A DNA stretch of 64,000 bases from Oscillospiraceae bacterium (lineage in GTDB: Bacteria > Bacillota > Clostridia > Oscillospirales > Oscillospiraceae). The DNA lies in NCBI GenBank assembly GCA_902761635.1, contig CACWLG010000006.1, positions 75,121-139,120 on the forward strand. The letters are read 5' to 3'. Made by a program: the position numbers and the translations under genes. Below the pieces are notes generated by a model that was given only the letters and a program-made list of their open reading frames with translations, was not told the origin of the DNA and did no database searches. Position 1 is the stretch's first letter. Every line of letters starts with the position of its first letter. Positions 43,035 through 51,654 of the stretch are shown piece after piece.

Positions 43035-44867
43035 TCATGCTGTTTGCACATCAAATATTCGCATCCACTTTTCCAGACAGATATAGCGGAACAGACCGAT
43101 ATCATCCTTGCCGCGGGTGAGACTGTCCCAATCGGCGGCAACCTTTTCCGGATCTATGTAGCGGCGCGCCCGAAAGTCAGGTGAAGTGAACACGGCGCGG
43201 TATTCCGCGCTGTGGGCAGCCATCCAGGAGTTTTCAGGCGTATAGAAGCCGATCTTGTCCCGGCGCCTGCGAATCGGCTCCGGCATATCCAGTGCCCTGC
43301 GCATGATGGCTTTGGAATAGCCGTCGCTGATCTTGGCATTGAGGGGAAGACTCATTGCGTATTCCACCAGCCGGTAGTCCAGAAACGGCAGGCGGTCCTC
43401 AATGGAGAAGGCCATGGAATTACGGTCCACATAGCGCAGCAGCGCCGGGAGCACGATGCGGTCAAAGTCGTTGAGCAGAAAGCGTTCGTTATCGGCATAG
43501 CTGTTGGTGAGCCGGCGCTTTGCAAACTGGCCTTCCAGATAGCGATGACGAATGTCCCCGCTGCTGGACTTGCCGAGAAACTGCCGCATCATATTGAGGT
43601 CTGCAAGCAGTGACACGTTTTTGCCCTTGCGCATATAGGGCAGATACCGGACGATCTCCTTTGCAGCAAGAGCCAGTTTTCCGGCGGAGAGGAGGCGCTT
43701 GATGTAGTAGACACGCGCCTTGCGATAACCGCACAGGATCTCATCCGCTCCCTGGCCGTCCAGCAGGACCTTTGTGTTGTTTTCATGGGCCAGTTTCATC
43801 ACGCAGTAAGAGGCATACATGCTGGTGGAAACAAACGGCTCATCCTGTGTATAGATCAGATGATCCAGGTCCTGGAAGAGTGTATCCCCGGTGGGGTAGG
43901 TATAATGTGCCTCTGCGCCTGTCTGCCGTACCACTGCGTCGATATAAGCGCGCTCGTCATTGGGATCGCCCTGGTAGCAGGAAGAAAAGGTTTTCTGCAT
44001 CTGCTTTGCCCCCTGCTCCCGAAGCTGTCTGCTGCTCTCACACACGATAGCCGAGGAATCGAGGCCGCCGGACAGGCAGCTCCCCACCGGCACATCCGCG
44101 CGCAGGCGCAGACGCACAGACTGCCGGAAAAGATGCCGAAACGCCTCCGTCTCCTGCTCGCCCGCTTCGCCGATCAGTGTCTCTTTATAAGGCAGGGTAT
44201 AATAGCGGCGATGTGTTTTTTTGCCGTCCTGCTCCAGCCGCAGGGAGCAACCGGCCTCCAGGCGCAGGATACCGTCAAAGAAGGTCTCCGCCGTGCAGTC
44301 CACAAAGCCATTCACCAGATAATCAAATATGACCTTGTCGTTCGCGATACGCGGGACATTGTTGTCCTGCAGCAGGGTCTTGATCTCGGAGGCGAAGAGA
44401 AAATAGCCCGGTTTTTCCGTATAATACAGGGGCTTGACGCCGTAACGGTCGCGGGAGAGGAAAAGAACCTGCGTCTGATTGTCATAGAGGGCTATTGCCC
44501 AGAAGCCGTTGAAGCGATTCTGGCACTCCTCCCCCCAGTGGTCATAGGCGGCAAGCACCACCTCCGTATCCGTGGCTGTGGTGAACCGGTATCCCGCCTG
44601 CTCGAGCTCCTGCCGAAGTTCAATGTAATTGTAGATTTCCCCGTTGAAGACGAGGGCATAGCGATCACCGCCCAGCATAGGCTGGTGTCCTGCACTTGAA
44701 AGATCGAGGATCGACAGACGTACATGGCCGAGTCCGACCGGGCCGTCGAGATAAACGCCCTCATCATCCGGGCCGCGGTGCTTCTGCGCCGCGTTCATTT
44801 TCCCGAGAAGCGCCGCACCGTCCCGCTGCCGGTGGTTCGGATCATAAAAGCCACAGATTCCGCACAT
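43035..44867 (-). CDS. asnB: Asparagine synthase-type amidotransferase (second copy)
   Basis: 610 aa. MCGICGF with nucleophilic Cys2, KHRGPDDEGVYLD, VFNGEIYN; synthetase ATP loop SCLSGGLDSSAIV, LLDGQGADEILCGY, and DRNSMAFSIEDRLPFLD. Clearly a paralogue of the plus-strand copy but from a different subgroup, judging by the loops. Lying among glycosyltransferases, it probably amidates a uronic-acid residue of the polymer or its precursor. The start at 44867 is fixed by AAGGAG and by the need for Cys at position 2; an upstream in-frame ATG at 44921 would bury the catalytic Cys. Confidence 0.92.
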   Translation of the reverse strand: MCGICGFYDPNHRQRDGAALLGKMNAAQKHRGPDDEGVYLDGPVGLGHVRLSILDLSSAGHQPMLGGDRYALVFNGEIYNYIELRQELEQAGYRFTTATDTEVVLAAYDHWGEECQNRFNGFWAIALYDNQTQVLFLSRDRYGVKPLYYTEKPGYFLFASEIKTLLQDNNVPRIANDKVIFDYLVNGFVDCTAETFFDGILRLEAGCSLRLEQDGKKTHRRYYTLPYKETLIGEAGEQETEAFRHLFRQSVRLRLRADVPVGSCLSGGLDSSAIVCESSRQLREQGAKQMQKTFSSCYQGDPNDERAYIDAVVRQTGAEAHYTYPTGDTLFQDLDHLIYTQDEPFVSTSMYASYCVMKLAHENNTKVLLDGQGADEILCGYRKARVYYIKRLLSAGKLALAAKEIVRYLPYMRKGKNVSLLADLNMMRQFLGKSSSGDIRHRYLEGQFAKRRLTNSYADNERFLLNDFDRIVLPALLRYVDRNSMAFSIEDRLPFLDYRLVEYAMSLPLNAKISDGYSKAIMRRALDMPEPIRRRRDKIGFYTPENSWMAAHSAEYRAVFTSPDFRARRYIDPEKVAADWDSLTRGKDDIGLFRYICLEKWMRIFDVQTA

Positions 44868-44901
44868 TTTTTCTCCTTCTTTGCCCGTATTCAGGCTGCA
44901 A

Positions 44902-46026
44902 TCAACTTCTCTGATTTTCAATCTCCCGGATAAAGGCCCGGGCGCATGGCTTCCAGGAGAAGTCCTCTACCACCTTTCCGGCGCTCTCCGCAAGCTCTTC
45001 CTCATTGGGATAGGGGCCGGTGATCCAGCGCTCGATATCCGCATCGGTATCACACAGGCAGTGGCCGCGCATGTTTTTGAGGGTCAGCGAAGGCCCAACA
45101 GCCCGGATGGCTGCCACGGAGGTGTGATAGTATACAGCCTCCATGATCGCCATCCCGAATATTTCCACCTTGCTCAGATTCAGGAAATAGTCCGCGGCTG
45201 TGTAGATCCTCCACATATCCGCATAAGGCACACGGTCCAGGATTTTGACCTTATCTCCGATGCCATATTCGCGGATCTTCTCGTCCATCTGCTGACGGAG
45301 CTGCCCCTTGCCCACAATCAGGAGGCGAAACTGTTTCTTATCCTGTACATTCCGGAAAAGCTTCAGCAGATCAAGGGGCCTCTTGTCATCCTCCAGCCGT
45401 GCAACGGTGCACAGGATCACATCATCCGCCGCAAAGCCCAGTTCTTTTTTCAGCGCCGACCGGTCAGCCGAGAGAAAGTCCTTATTCAGTACACCAACAT
45501 CCAGGCCCACCGGCGCGATGGAGATGAGGCTGGGGTCCACGCCGAGATCCGTCAGCTCCTTTTCAGCCGCTTCGGTCTTGGCGAGGACCGGCCGCCGCTT
45601 ATAGATTCGCAGCGTTGTATGGGCAAAGATCGTATCCATGATCCACCCACGCAGGGTATGCACATAAAGACTGTAGGTTGTGCCGACATAGGGGACAAAG
45701 ACAATGCCGTTTTTCCTGCAGAAGGCTTCCACATGCGGCAGGAAGATCTGCTGATCGGAAAAGACAAACAGCCCGTCCAGATCCCTGTCGATCCAGCCCG
45801 TCGGCATCCAGCCATGGGCTACGAAGTACGGCATCCACAGGTAGCGCACCGTCAGGCGCTCATTGAGCTGAACAGTTTCCACCTGCTTTTTGTCCTTGAC
45901 GCCCTTGTAGATCATCACGGTATGTCCCATCTCAGACAGCGCACGGCCCAGACCGATTTCCTGGCTGTTATAAAAGCCCTTGATCCCGAAGCGCTTCATC
46001 ATCGTGCAGAGAATTGCGAGCTTCAT
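44902..46026 (-). CDS. Glycosyltransferase family 4
   Basis: 374 aa GT-B enzyme. Donor-binding C-terminal half has ILCTVARLEDDKRPLDLLKLF, LLIVGKGQLRQQMDEKI, and the EX7E-like SKVEIFGMAIMEAVYYHTSV. The N-terminal half is acceptor-specific. It starts only 2 nt after the fused acyltransferase gene ends and is followed by asnB with a 34-nt gap. Exact sugar unknown. Confidence 0.9.
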   Translation of the reverse strand: MKLAILCTMMKRFGIKGFYNSQEIGLGRALSEMGHTVMIYKGVKDKKQVETVQLNERLTVRYLWMPYFVAHGWMPTGWIDRDLDGLFVFSDQQIFLPHVEAFCRKNGIVFVPYVGTTYSLYVHTLRGWIMDTIFAHTTLRIYKRRPVLAKTEAAEKELTDLGVDPSLISIAPVGLDVGVLNKDFLSADRSALKKELGFAADDVILCTVARLEDDKRPLDLLKLFRNVQDKKQFRLLIVGKGQLRQQMDEKIREYGIGDKVKILDRVPYADMWRIYTAADYFLNLSKVEIFGMAIMEAVYYHTSVAAIRAVGPSLTLKNMRGHCLCDTDADIERWITGPYPNEEELAESAGKVVEDFSWKPCARAFIREIENQRS

Positions 46027-46028
46027 TC

Positions 46029-49000
46029 TTAGCTGTCCTTTCTTACCTGTGGATCGGTGCTGCGCTGTGCATTGCCCACAAGCAGGGTCTCAATTTCTTC
46101 CAGATCGGAAATATCCTCTTTCGGCACTTTGTACACAAACGGCGTTTTCTTATTCTTCCGGCGCAGTATTTTCGGATTTGTAAAGAACGACTTCAGCATG
46201 GATGTCACGAGCTTATAGGCAAGCGTTGCCAGGATGCCGAGCGCGCAGGCAACAAAGACATGGACAAAGGAGCTTGTGAAAGGGCCAAGCTTCCTGGATG
46301 CAAATTCATAGGCGAACCATGCCGTATCACGCCAGTAGCGTTCGAAAAGATAGGTGCCGAAGGTACCGGTGGATAGGAGCGACCAGACCGCCGCCGTTGT
46401 CCCGGAGACAGGATGACGCCTGAACCAGGCCTTTGCCGCATAGAACACAGTGATGCTCGGAATGGCAACGAAGGTATTCATAAAGGTCTGTGATTCCGCT
46501 TCCGACCATTGTCCCACATAGGCCATCTTCCACTCGGTAAGCATATAGCCAGCGCCGATGGCAAGCACGCTGAGCATGACAAGGATCGCAAAATTCTCCA
46601 GATTGATGCGCTCCGGCTTCATGGTACGATCAATGTAGAAGCCGAAGAGTGTAAAAAGCACGTAATTCTGGCTGGTAAAGAGAACAAAATCCCAGCTGTG
46701 CGTCTGCGATCCGTGGAACCAGAAATAGTCTGCCACACTGATGAGCTGTGTCAGCAGGTACAGCCCCAGCAGCCAGAGGTAATCCTGCTCCCGCATACAC
46801 CTGGCAAGCTTGCGCAGGAACGGCAGCGTCAGGAGCAGGGCAAGATATGTATAGAGATACCACAGCGGCGTCATGACATTCCCCGTATAAAGCCGTACGA
46901 GAAAGTCATAGATCGAAAAATTCTTATCCTGATTATAGTAGTAGACATAGTTGATGATGGAAACCACCAGCAGGATCATCACAAAGCGCTTTACACGGCG
47001 AGTCAGGATCGTGCGCCAGCTCTCCTCCCGCCCCAGAAGCAGGGCGCCGGAGGCCATGAAAAACAGGGGCACCGCAATCTTGTCAAAGAGAGAGACACAC
47101 AGATACAGCAGATGCTGCGGCATGTCAAGAACTCTATTAAAGAGCGCAAAGCCATTACTGGTGTGGTTCCAGAGCACCAGATAAATGGCCAGGACCTTCA
47201 GTACGTCCAGATACGTCTTGGGGCTTGCGGGAACCGGAATATAGCGTGTGATAAAGCTGAGCACCGTGCCGGGCTTGTAGGCCCGTTTGAAGCGTGTCTT
47301 CTCTGCCGGCGGCAGATCAGGTGTAACCTTTTCAGGATCAAAGCCTTCCGGCAGCTCCTGCGGCAGGTCATCCTCGGTGGCCTCTTCGCTGTCGACGATC
47401 AGAATGTCCCCGGAAAGACTCTGGGCCTGCTTCCTTTTGGCCGCGGCCAGCGCATCCTTTTCCGCGCGGATACGGTTTTTTTCCGCCTGCAGCTTTTCTT
47501 TCCGGGCTACGGCATACAGCATCCATCCATAAACCAGCGGAGTAACCGCAGTCAGGGGGTAGCCGCAGCGGATTTCACCGTTGACATGGCTCATAAACAG
47601 GCCGAGAAAGAGAATGACCACCGGGACCTGCCCGAGAAGAGAGAGCAGTGAACGCTTTTTGGCGGTATAGCCGAAGGCGACAGCGCACAGCCACATATAA
47701 AGGCCTGTGCCGATGAAGAGCCTTGCCGCAGGAACCTTCAGCCAGCCATTCCAGTAGTCACAAATATCATAAGCATTCTCATGCGCATAGCCGACCTGAA
47801 GCTTGTCGTCAATGTCCGGGATATAGACACGCAGTTGAGGGGAATCGAACCAGGGGTTCATGTGCTCAAAGCTGTCCATCACGATTGCTTTCAGAAAGAT
47901 GCCCGGATGCCGCAGGAACATTTTCCAATACAGATCCCAGAATTCCCGATGATCCTCGCCGGTGCCATGGTAGCTAAGCTTCACCGCGTCCGAAATCATC
48001 GGGTTATATTCCCGCACGATCGTATCGAAGTCCAGCGTTGTGTTGATAATCTGCTTTTCCTTGTCCGACATCTCATTCTGGTAAGTCCGGCAGTACAGGG
48101 CTGTCTGCTGAAACTGCATGCTGCAGATTTCAGATTCCCATTCCGGCTGTATGTCAAGCGCCGGATAGACGACCTGATTGCAGAATGTAAAAATGCCCAC
48201 GACAGAAATCAGGCAGAATACATACGGGAGAAAGTACTTTTTCCAGTGGACAAAAGCGACGATCACAAGGCTGATGATGCCGATAAAACATGCCGCGCGC
48301 CGGGTAAAAGAAATGGCCAGAACAAGAATACCCAGCAGGATCACATTGGACAGGCTTTTTTTCGGTTCCTGTATGCAGCGAAGATAGTGGATGAAGAAGA
48401 GCAGAAAACAGCCCGTGTGTAACACGTCCGTCACAATCAGCTGCATCGCGTTCTGCCACACAGGATTGATGCCGAAAAACAGAATACAGACGATATAAAG
48501 CTTCCGTGAACGGGTATAGCGAAAACACTCCTCCGCAACAAACGCCATGGCCAGACCGTTGAGCAGCACCTGCGCGATTACGGACAGGGACAGCCCCAGC
48601 CCTTCGTTCCCGACAGCAAGGCCGAACTGATAGAGATACCCGAACACCAGTGTGGAGAGAATGGGGGGTGCGGCGGTGATTCCTTCCGGTCCGGCAACGG
48701 AGCGGATCTGATTGAGGGTATCGGCCATGGCGGAACCGGGGCAGCAATAATACAGTCCCGGTATCCAGCAAAGTACGATTAGTAAAAAGGCAATCAAAAA
48801 ATGCCGTCTGTTCTCGCGCGAAGTCGCCTCATCCCGTTGGTTGACGGCATTTGCCGCTTTGTCACAGAAGTGAAAAACGGTCTCCGTCCCCATTGTACAC
48901 ATGCACGTAAAACCGAACAATACCAGCAGATTGATCTTCAAGCCGCCCGGCAGGAAGATTTCATGCAGTTCGGTGTGCTCCATGCTGAGGCTGACCAGCA

Positions 49001-49295
49001 TGTTAAAGCCGAGCGCCAGTCCGACGATCAGGCCGGGAATGCTGATGCGGGAGACACAGCGGGAGAGCAGCAGATATGCCGCAGCAGTCAGCAGCACGAT
49101 GAGCAGCACCGGTGTCCCGTTCAGCGCGTCACGTAAAAGGGCACCCTCTCCCGCATTCTGATACTGCGTGATGCTTTCCTGTGCGCGTACAAAGACGAAT
49201 ACGCACACACTCACCGCCGAAAAGAGCGATGCAAACAGGAGAAGCATCAGGCCGGTCGGAGAGCCGGTATAGATTTTTCCGAGTTTTTGCTTCAT
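46029..49295 (-). CDS. Polytopic membrane protein (DUF6020-like) fused to acyltransferase-3
   Basis: 1088 aa, an unusual fusion. The first 610 residues or so form about 12 TM helices with a large extracellular loop and resemble the DUF6020/GT-C-like membrane family (WIPGLYYCCPGSAMADT, GGLKIN). A charged cytosolic linker of about 80 residues (KLQAEKNRIRAEKDALAAAK) follows. The C-terminal 350 residues are an acyltransferase-3 domain of OafA type, beginning YLDVLKVLAIYLVLWNHTS with the catalytic His. The second half should O-acylate a sugar; the first half could be a lipid-linked glycosyltransferase (inference). Start 49295 has GGAAAG 7 nt upstream. Confidence 0.82.
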   Translation of the reverse strand: MKQKLGKIYTGSPTGLMLLLFASLFSAVSVCVFVFVRAQESITQYQNAGEGALLRDALNGTPVLLIVLLTAAAYLLLSRCVSRISIPGLIVGLALGFNMLVSLSMEHTELHEIFLPGGLKINLLVLFGFTCMCTMGTETVFHFCDKAANAVNQRDEATSRENRRHFLIAFLLIVLCWIPGLYYCCPGSAMADTLNQIRSVAGPEGITAAPPILSTLVFGYLYQFGLAVGNEGLGLSLSVIAQVLLNGLAMAFVAEECFRYTRSRKLYIVCILFFGINPVWQNAMQLIVTDVLHTGCFLLFFIHYLRCIQEPKKSLSNVILLGILVLAISFTRRAACFIGIISLVIVAFVHWKKYFLPYVFCLISVVGIFTFCNQVVYPALDIQPEWESEICSMQFQQTALYCRTYQNEMSDKEKQIINTTLDFDTIVREYNPMISDAVKLSYHGTGEDHREFWDLYWKMFLRHPGIFLKAIVMDSFEHMNPWFDSPQLRVYIPDIDDKLQVGYAHENAYDICDYWNGWLKVPAARLFIGTGLYMWLCAVAFGYTAKKRSLLSLLGQVPVVILFLGLFMSHVNGEIRCGYPLTAVTPLVYGWMLYAVARKEKLQAEKNRIRAEKDALAAAKRKQAQSLSGDILIVDSEEATEDDLPQELPEGFDPEKVTPDLPPAEKTRFKRAYKPGTVLSFITRYIPVPASPKTYLDVLKVLAIYLVLWNHTSNGFALFNRVLDMPQHLLYLCVSLFDKIAVPLFFMASGALLLGREESWRTILTRRVKRFVMILLVVSIINYVYYYNQDKNFSIYDFLVRLYTGNVMTPLWYLYTYLALLLTLPFLRKLARCMREQDYLWLLGLYLLTQLISVADYFWFHGSQTHSWDFVLFTSQNYVLFTLFGFYIDRTMKPERINLENFAILVMLSVLAIGAGYMLTEWKMAYVGQWSEAESQTFMNTFVAIPSITVFYAAKAWFRRHPVSGTTAAVWSLLSTGTFGTYLFERYWRDTAWFAYEFASRKLGPFTSSFVHVFVACALGILATLAYKLVTSMLKSFFTNPKILRRKNKKTPFVYKVPKEDISDLEEIETLLVGNAQRSTDPQVRKDS

Positions 49296-49329
49296 AGTTT
49301 TTCTTTCCGGGCGGACGGGCCGCCTCGTT

Positions 49330-51636
49330 TTATGATTCTTTTCCCCGACAGCAGTCGCAGAAGCAAACGAGCTCATAGAGCCTTGCCGTCAGTGTTTCGG
49401 GGTCGGCGTTATGGCGATCCATGCGTTTGGTCCGCTCGTCATAACAGAGTGACTTTTGCAGCTCAAGAAGCTTTTGAACCTTCTGTTCCTCCGGCATACC
49501 GTAAAACATCAGGTCGATAAACGGCAGCTCATACGCCGGGGAATTGTAGCTATAGGCGTATTTGTTCATCGTCTCCGGTCTGTCTGTGCCGAGACGCCGG
49601 TTAAGGGTATCGAGATCCCGGTCATAGGCCAGGGCTTTATTGAAATCCCTGCGGCGAAACAGGCGGTAATCCGGTCGAAGCTGTCTGATGTGCGCATAGC
49701 CGAAGAGTTCAAAGAGATGGTATCCCTCCTCCTGGGTCAGGATATCCACCTTCTGCGGTCTGAAGATTTTCATGCGCAGTCCCGCATACTTCACATATTG
49801 CTTGGCATAGAGGCTGATAAATGCCTTGCGCGGACGTTTCATTGCACCGAAATGCCGGATAAGCCCGTTGTTATGCACGCCGAAATACTCTTTTTCCAGA
49901 AGCTTCAGATGCCGTTCGGTCTGACGGCGGATCTCCGCGTCCTCCCGATGCCGCAGAAGCAGCAGACCGCTGAGTGCGAACCACACCTGATGGTTGAGGG
50001 TGCAGTCATAGCTCAGCACAGTCCCGTCTGGTTCCACGCGCTTCCAGAAGCCGGTCTTCACATCAAAGCGCTGCGAGTGGAAAATTGCCGCCGCGCAGTC
50101 CAGATAAGCTTCCTCTCCAATGGTTTCATAGGCATATACCAACGCCTCGATCGTCCAGGCCTGACCGATCAGGCCGTTCAGGTGGTCCGAAGCCCCGTGC
50201 ACCACACAGGCAATCGCGCCGGAGCTGCTCCTCTCCTGCTCCTCCAGAAGATACCGGGCAAAGCGCAGGGCCAGCGTGCGGTATTTTTCCTCCCCTTTGG
50301 TTTTCCACAGGTAAGCATATATGATCAGCCAATGGGCGGTATTGCGCACCGGTGTATCGGTACAGCCGTAGGGGCCGTTGCTGCCGGGATTTGCGTGACC
50401 GTTCTTCAGAAAGGCATCATACCTTGCGTCCGCACATTCGGTCAGGAGCTGATCAATCGCCTGCAGATCAAATTTCGGATACTGTACGCCTGTCTTGTCG
50501 GTATCCAGAAACTGTCGGAAGGCTGTCACGGTCTGATGGGCGGTGGTCTTCCAGTTGTGCCGCTCGGCGACGATGGCGTTTATAGCCTCCTTGAAGGCTT
50601 TCCTCTGCGCCGGGGTGGTGGCCATGGCCTGCAGCAGCGCATTCTTCATCGCCACGGGATCCTCGGACGCAAAAAGGATGCCGGCCTTGCCGCCGTCAGT
50701 CCCCTCCACGAAGGTGGGTACATCACTTGCCACAACGGGAATGCCGTAGGTATAGGACATGAGCAGTACGCCGCTGCCATAGATTTTCCGATAGGGAAAA
50801 AGCAGGAAGTCCGCATTGCCGATGAGCTTCGGGATTTCCTCCTCCGGGACGCGGGTGTTGTCAAACTCCACACAATCGCCGATATTGTATTCGCGGATCA
50901 GCGCGGCATAATCCGTCGGGTCGAGCTTGGGGTACTGCTCGCCCCGGATCACGAAGCGGCAGCGGGCCCGGTCCTTTTCCTCCATCAGGGAGATCGCCTT
51001 GAGCAGGATATCCACGCCCTTATAGGGGCGGATTCGCCCGAAATTGAGAAAATGCACGCGCTCATCCTTGTCCCTGGCGTCCTCGTCTATACGGTAAGTG
51101 GTGTACAGTCCACGCGGGATTACGCGGATTTTCCCGTCCGGGATGTTGAATCTCTCCTTCAGCTCCTGCCTGGAGGCGTCGTTGTGTACGATCAGCAGAT
51201 CGCAGGCGCGATAGAAACGCCCGTAGAGCTCGGCGTCGCCGGGGGCAGGTTCGTGCGGGAGCACATTGTGTACCGTCATGACGAGCATGCGGTAATACCG
51301 GCGTGTCTGCTCATAGAGCCTCATCTCCGCCGAGGCCTTCTTAAAGCTTTGAATGTGCAGCACGTCATAATGCCCGCAGCGTATCTCATGCTCCAGCTCC
51401 AGAAGCGTGCGTCCGTATTCCAGCACCGCGGCAGCTTTGCCCTTGCCGCCGTTATAAAAGCGCCGTTTCCACCGGATCCCCTCCTCCTGCAGATCGCTGC
51501 GCATATCACAGAAAATGGTCAGGTCGCACTCCTTTTTCATCTCTCGCGCAAGCTCCAACACATAGCGATTGCCGGGAGAGTGATGTTCTACCATCAAGAC
51601 CCGCAGGCGTTCATCCTTCTTCTGAAAAGACTTCAC
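49330..51636 (-). CDS. Glycosyltransferase family 4 fused to a putative alpha/alpha-barrel domain
   Basis: 768 aa, about twice the usual GT4 length. Residues 1-375 are GT4: MVEHHSPGNRYVLELA, MTVHNVLPHEPAP, FLNFGRIRPYKGVDILL, YRKIYGSGVLLMSYTYGIPVV (shown in part). Residues about 395-650 are helical with TAHWLIIYAYLWK, HLNGLIGQAWTIEALVYA and TLNHQVWFALSGLLLL spaced like the repeats of an (alpha/alpha)6 toroid, the fold of uronate C5-epimerases, GlcNAc 2-epimerases and several lyases/hydrolases. The function of that half is not recognised. GTG start with GGAGG well placed. Neighbours: Wzx 18 nt upstream, the AT3 fusion 34 nt downstream. Confidence 0.82.
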   Translation of the reverse strand: MKSFQKKDERLRVLMVEHHSPGNRYVLELAREMKKECDLTIFCDMRSDLQEEGIRWKRRFYNGGKGKAAAVLEYGRTLLELEHEIRCGHYDVLHIQSFKKASAEMRLYEQTRRYYRMLVMTVHNVLPHEPAPGDAELYGRFYRACDLLIVHNDASRQELKERFNIPDGKIRVIPRGLYTTYRIDEDARDKDERVHFLNFGRIRPYKGVDILLKAISLMEEKDRARCRFVIRGEQYPKLDPTDYAALIREYNIGDCVEFDNTRVPEEEIPKLIGNADFLLFPYRKIYGSGVLLMSYTYGIPVVASDVPTFVEGTDGGKAGILFASEDPVAMKNALLQAMATTPAQRKAFKEAINAIVAERHNWKTTAHQTVTAFRQFLDTDKTGVQYPKFDLQAIDQLLTECADARYDAFLKNGHANPGSNGPYGCTDTPVRNTAHWLIIYAYLWKTKGEEKYRTLALRFARYLLEEQERSSSGAIACVVHGASDHLNGLIGQAWTIEALVYAYETIGEEAYLDCAAAIFHSQRFDVKTGFWKRVEPDGTVLSYDCTLNHQVWFALSGLLLLRHREDAEIRRQTERHLKLLEKEYFGVHNNGLIRHFGAMKRPRKAFISLYAKQYVKYAGLRMKIFRPQKVDILTQEEGYHLFELFGYAHIRQLRPDYRLFRRRDFNKALAYDRDLDTLNRRLGTDRPETMNKYAYSYNSPAYELPFIDLMFYGMPEEQKVQKLLELQKSLCYDERTKRMDRHNADPETLTARLYELVCFCDCCRGKES

Positions 51637-51654
51637 AGTTTTTCCTCCGTCAGA

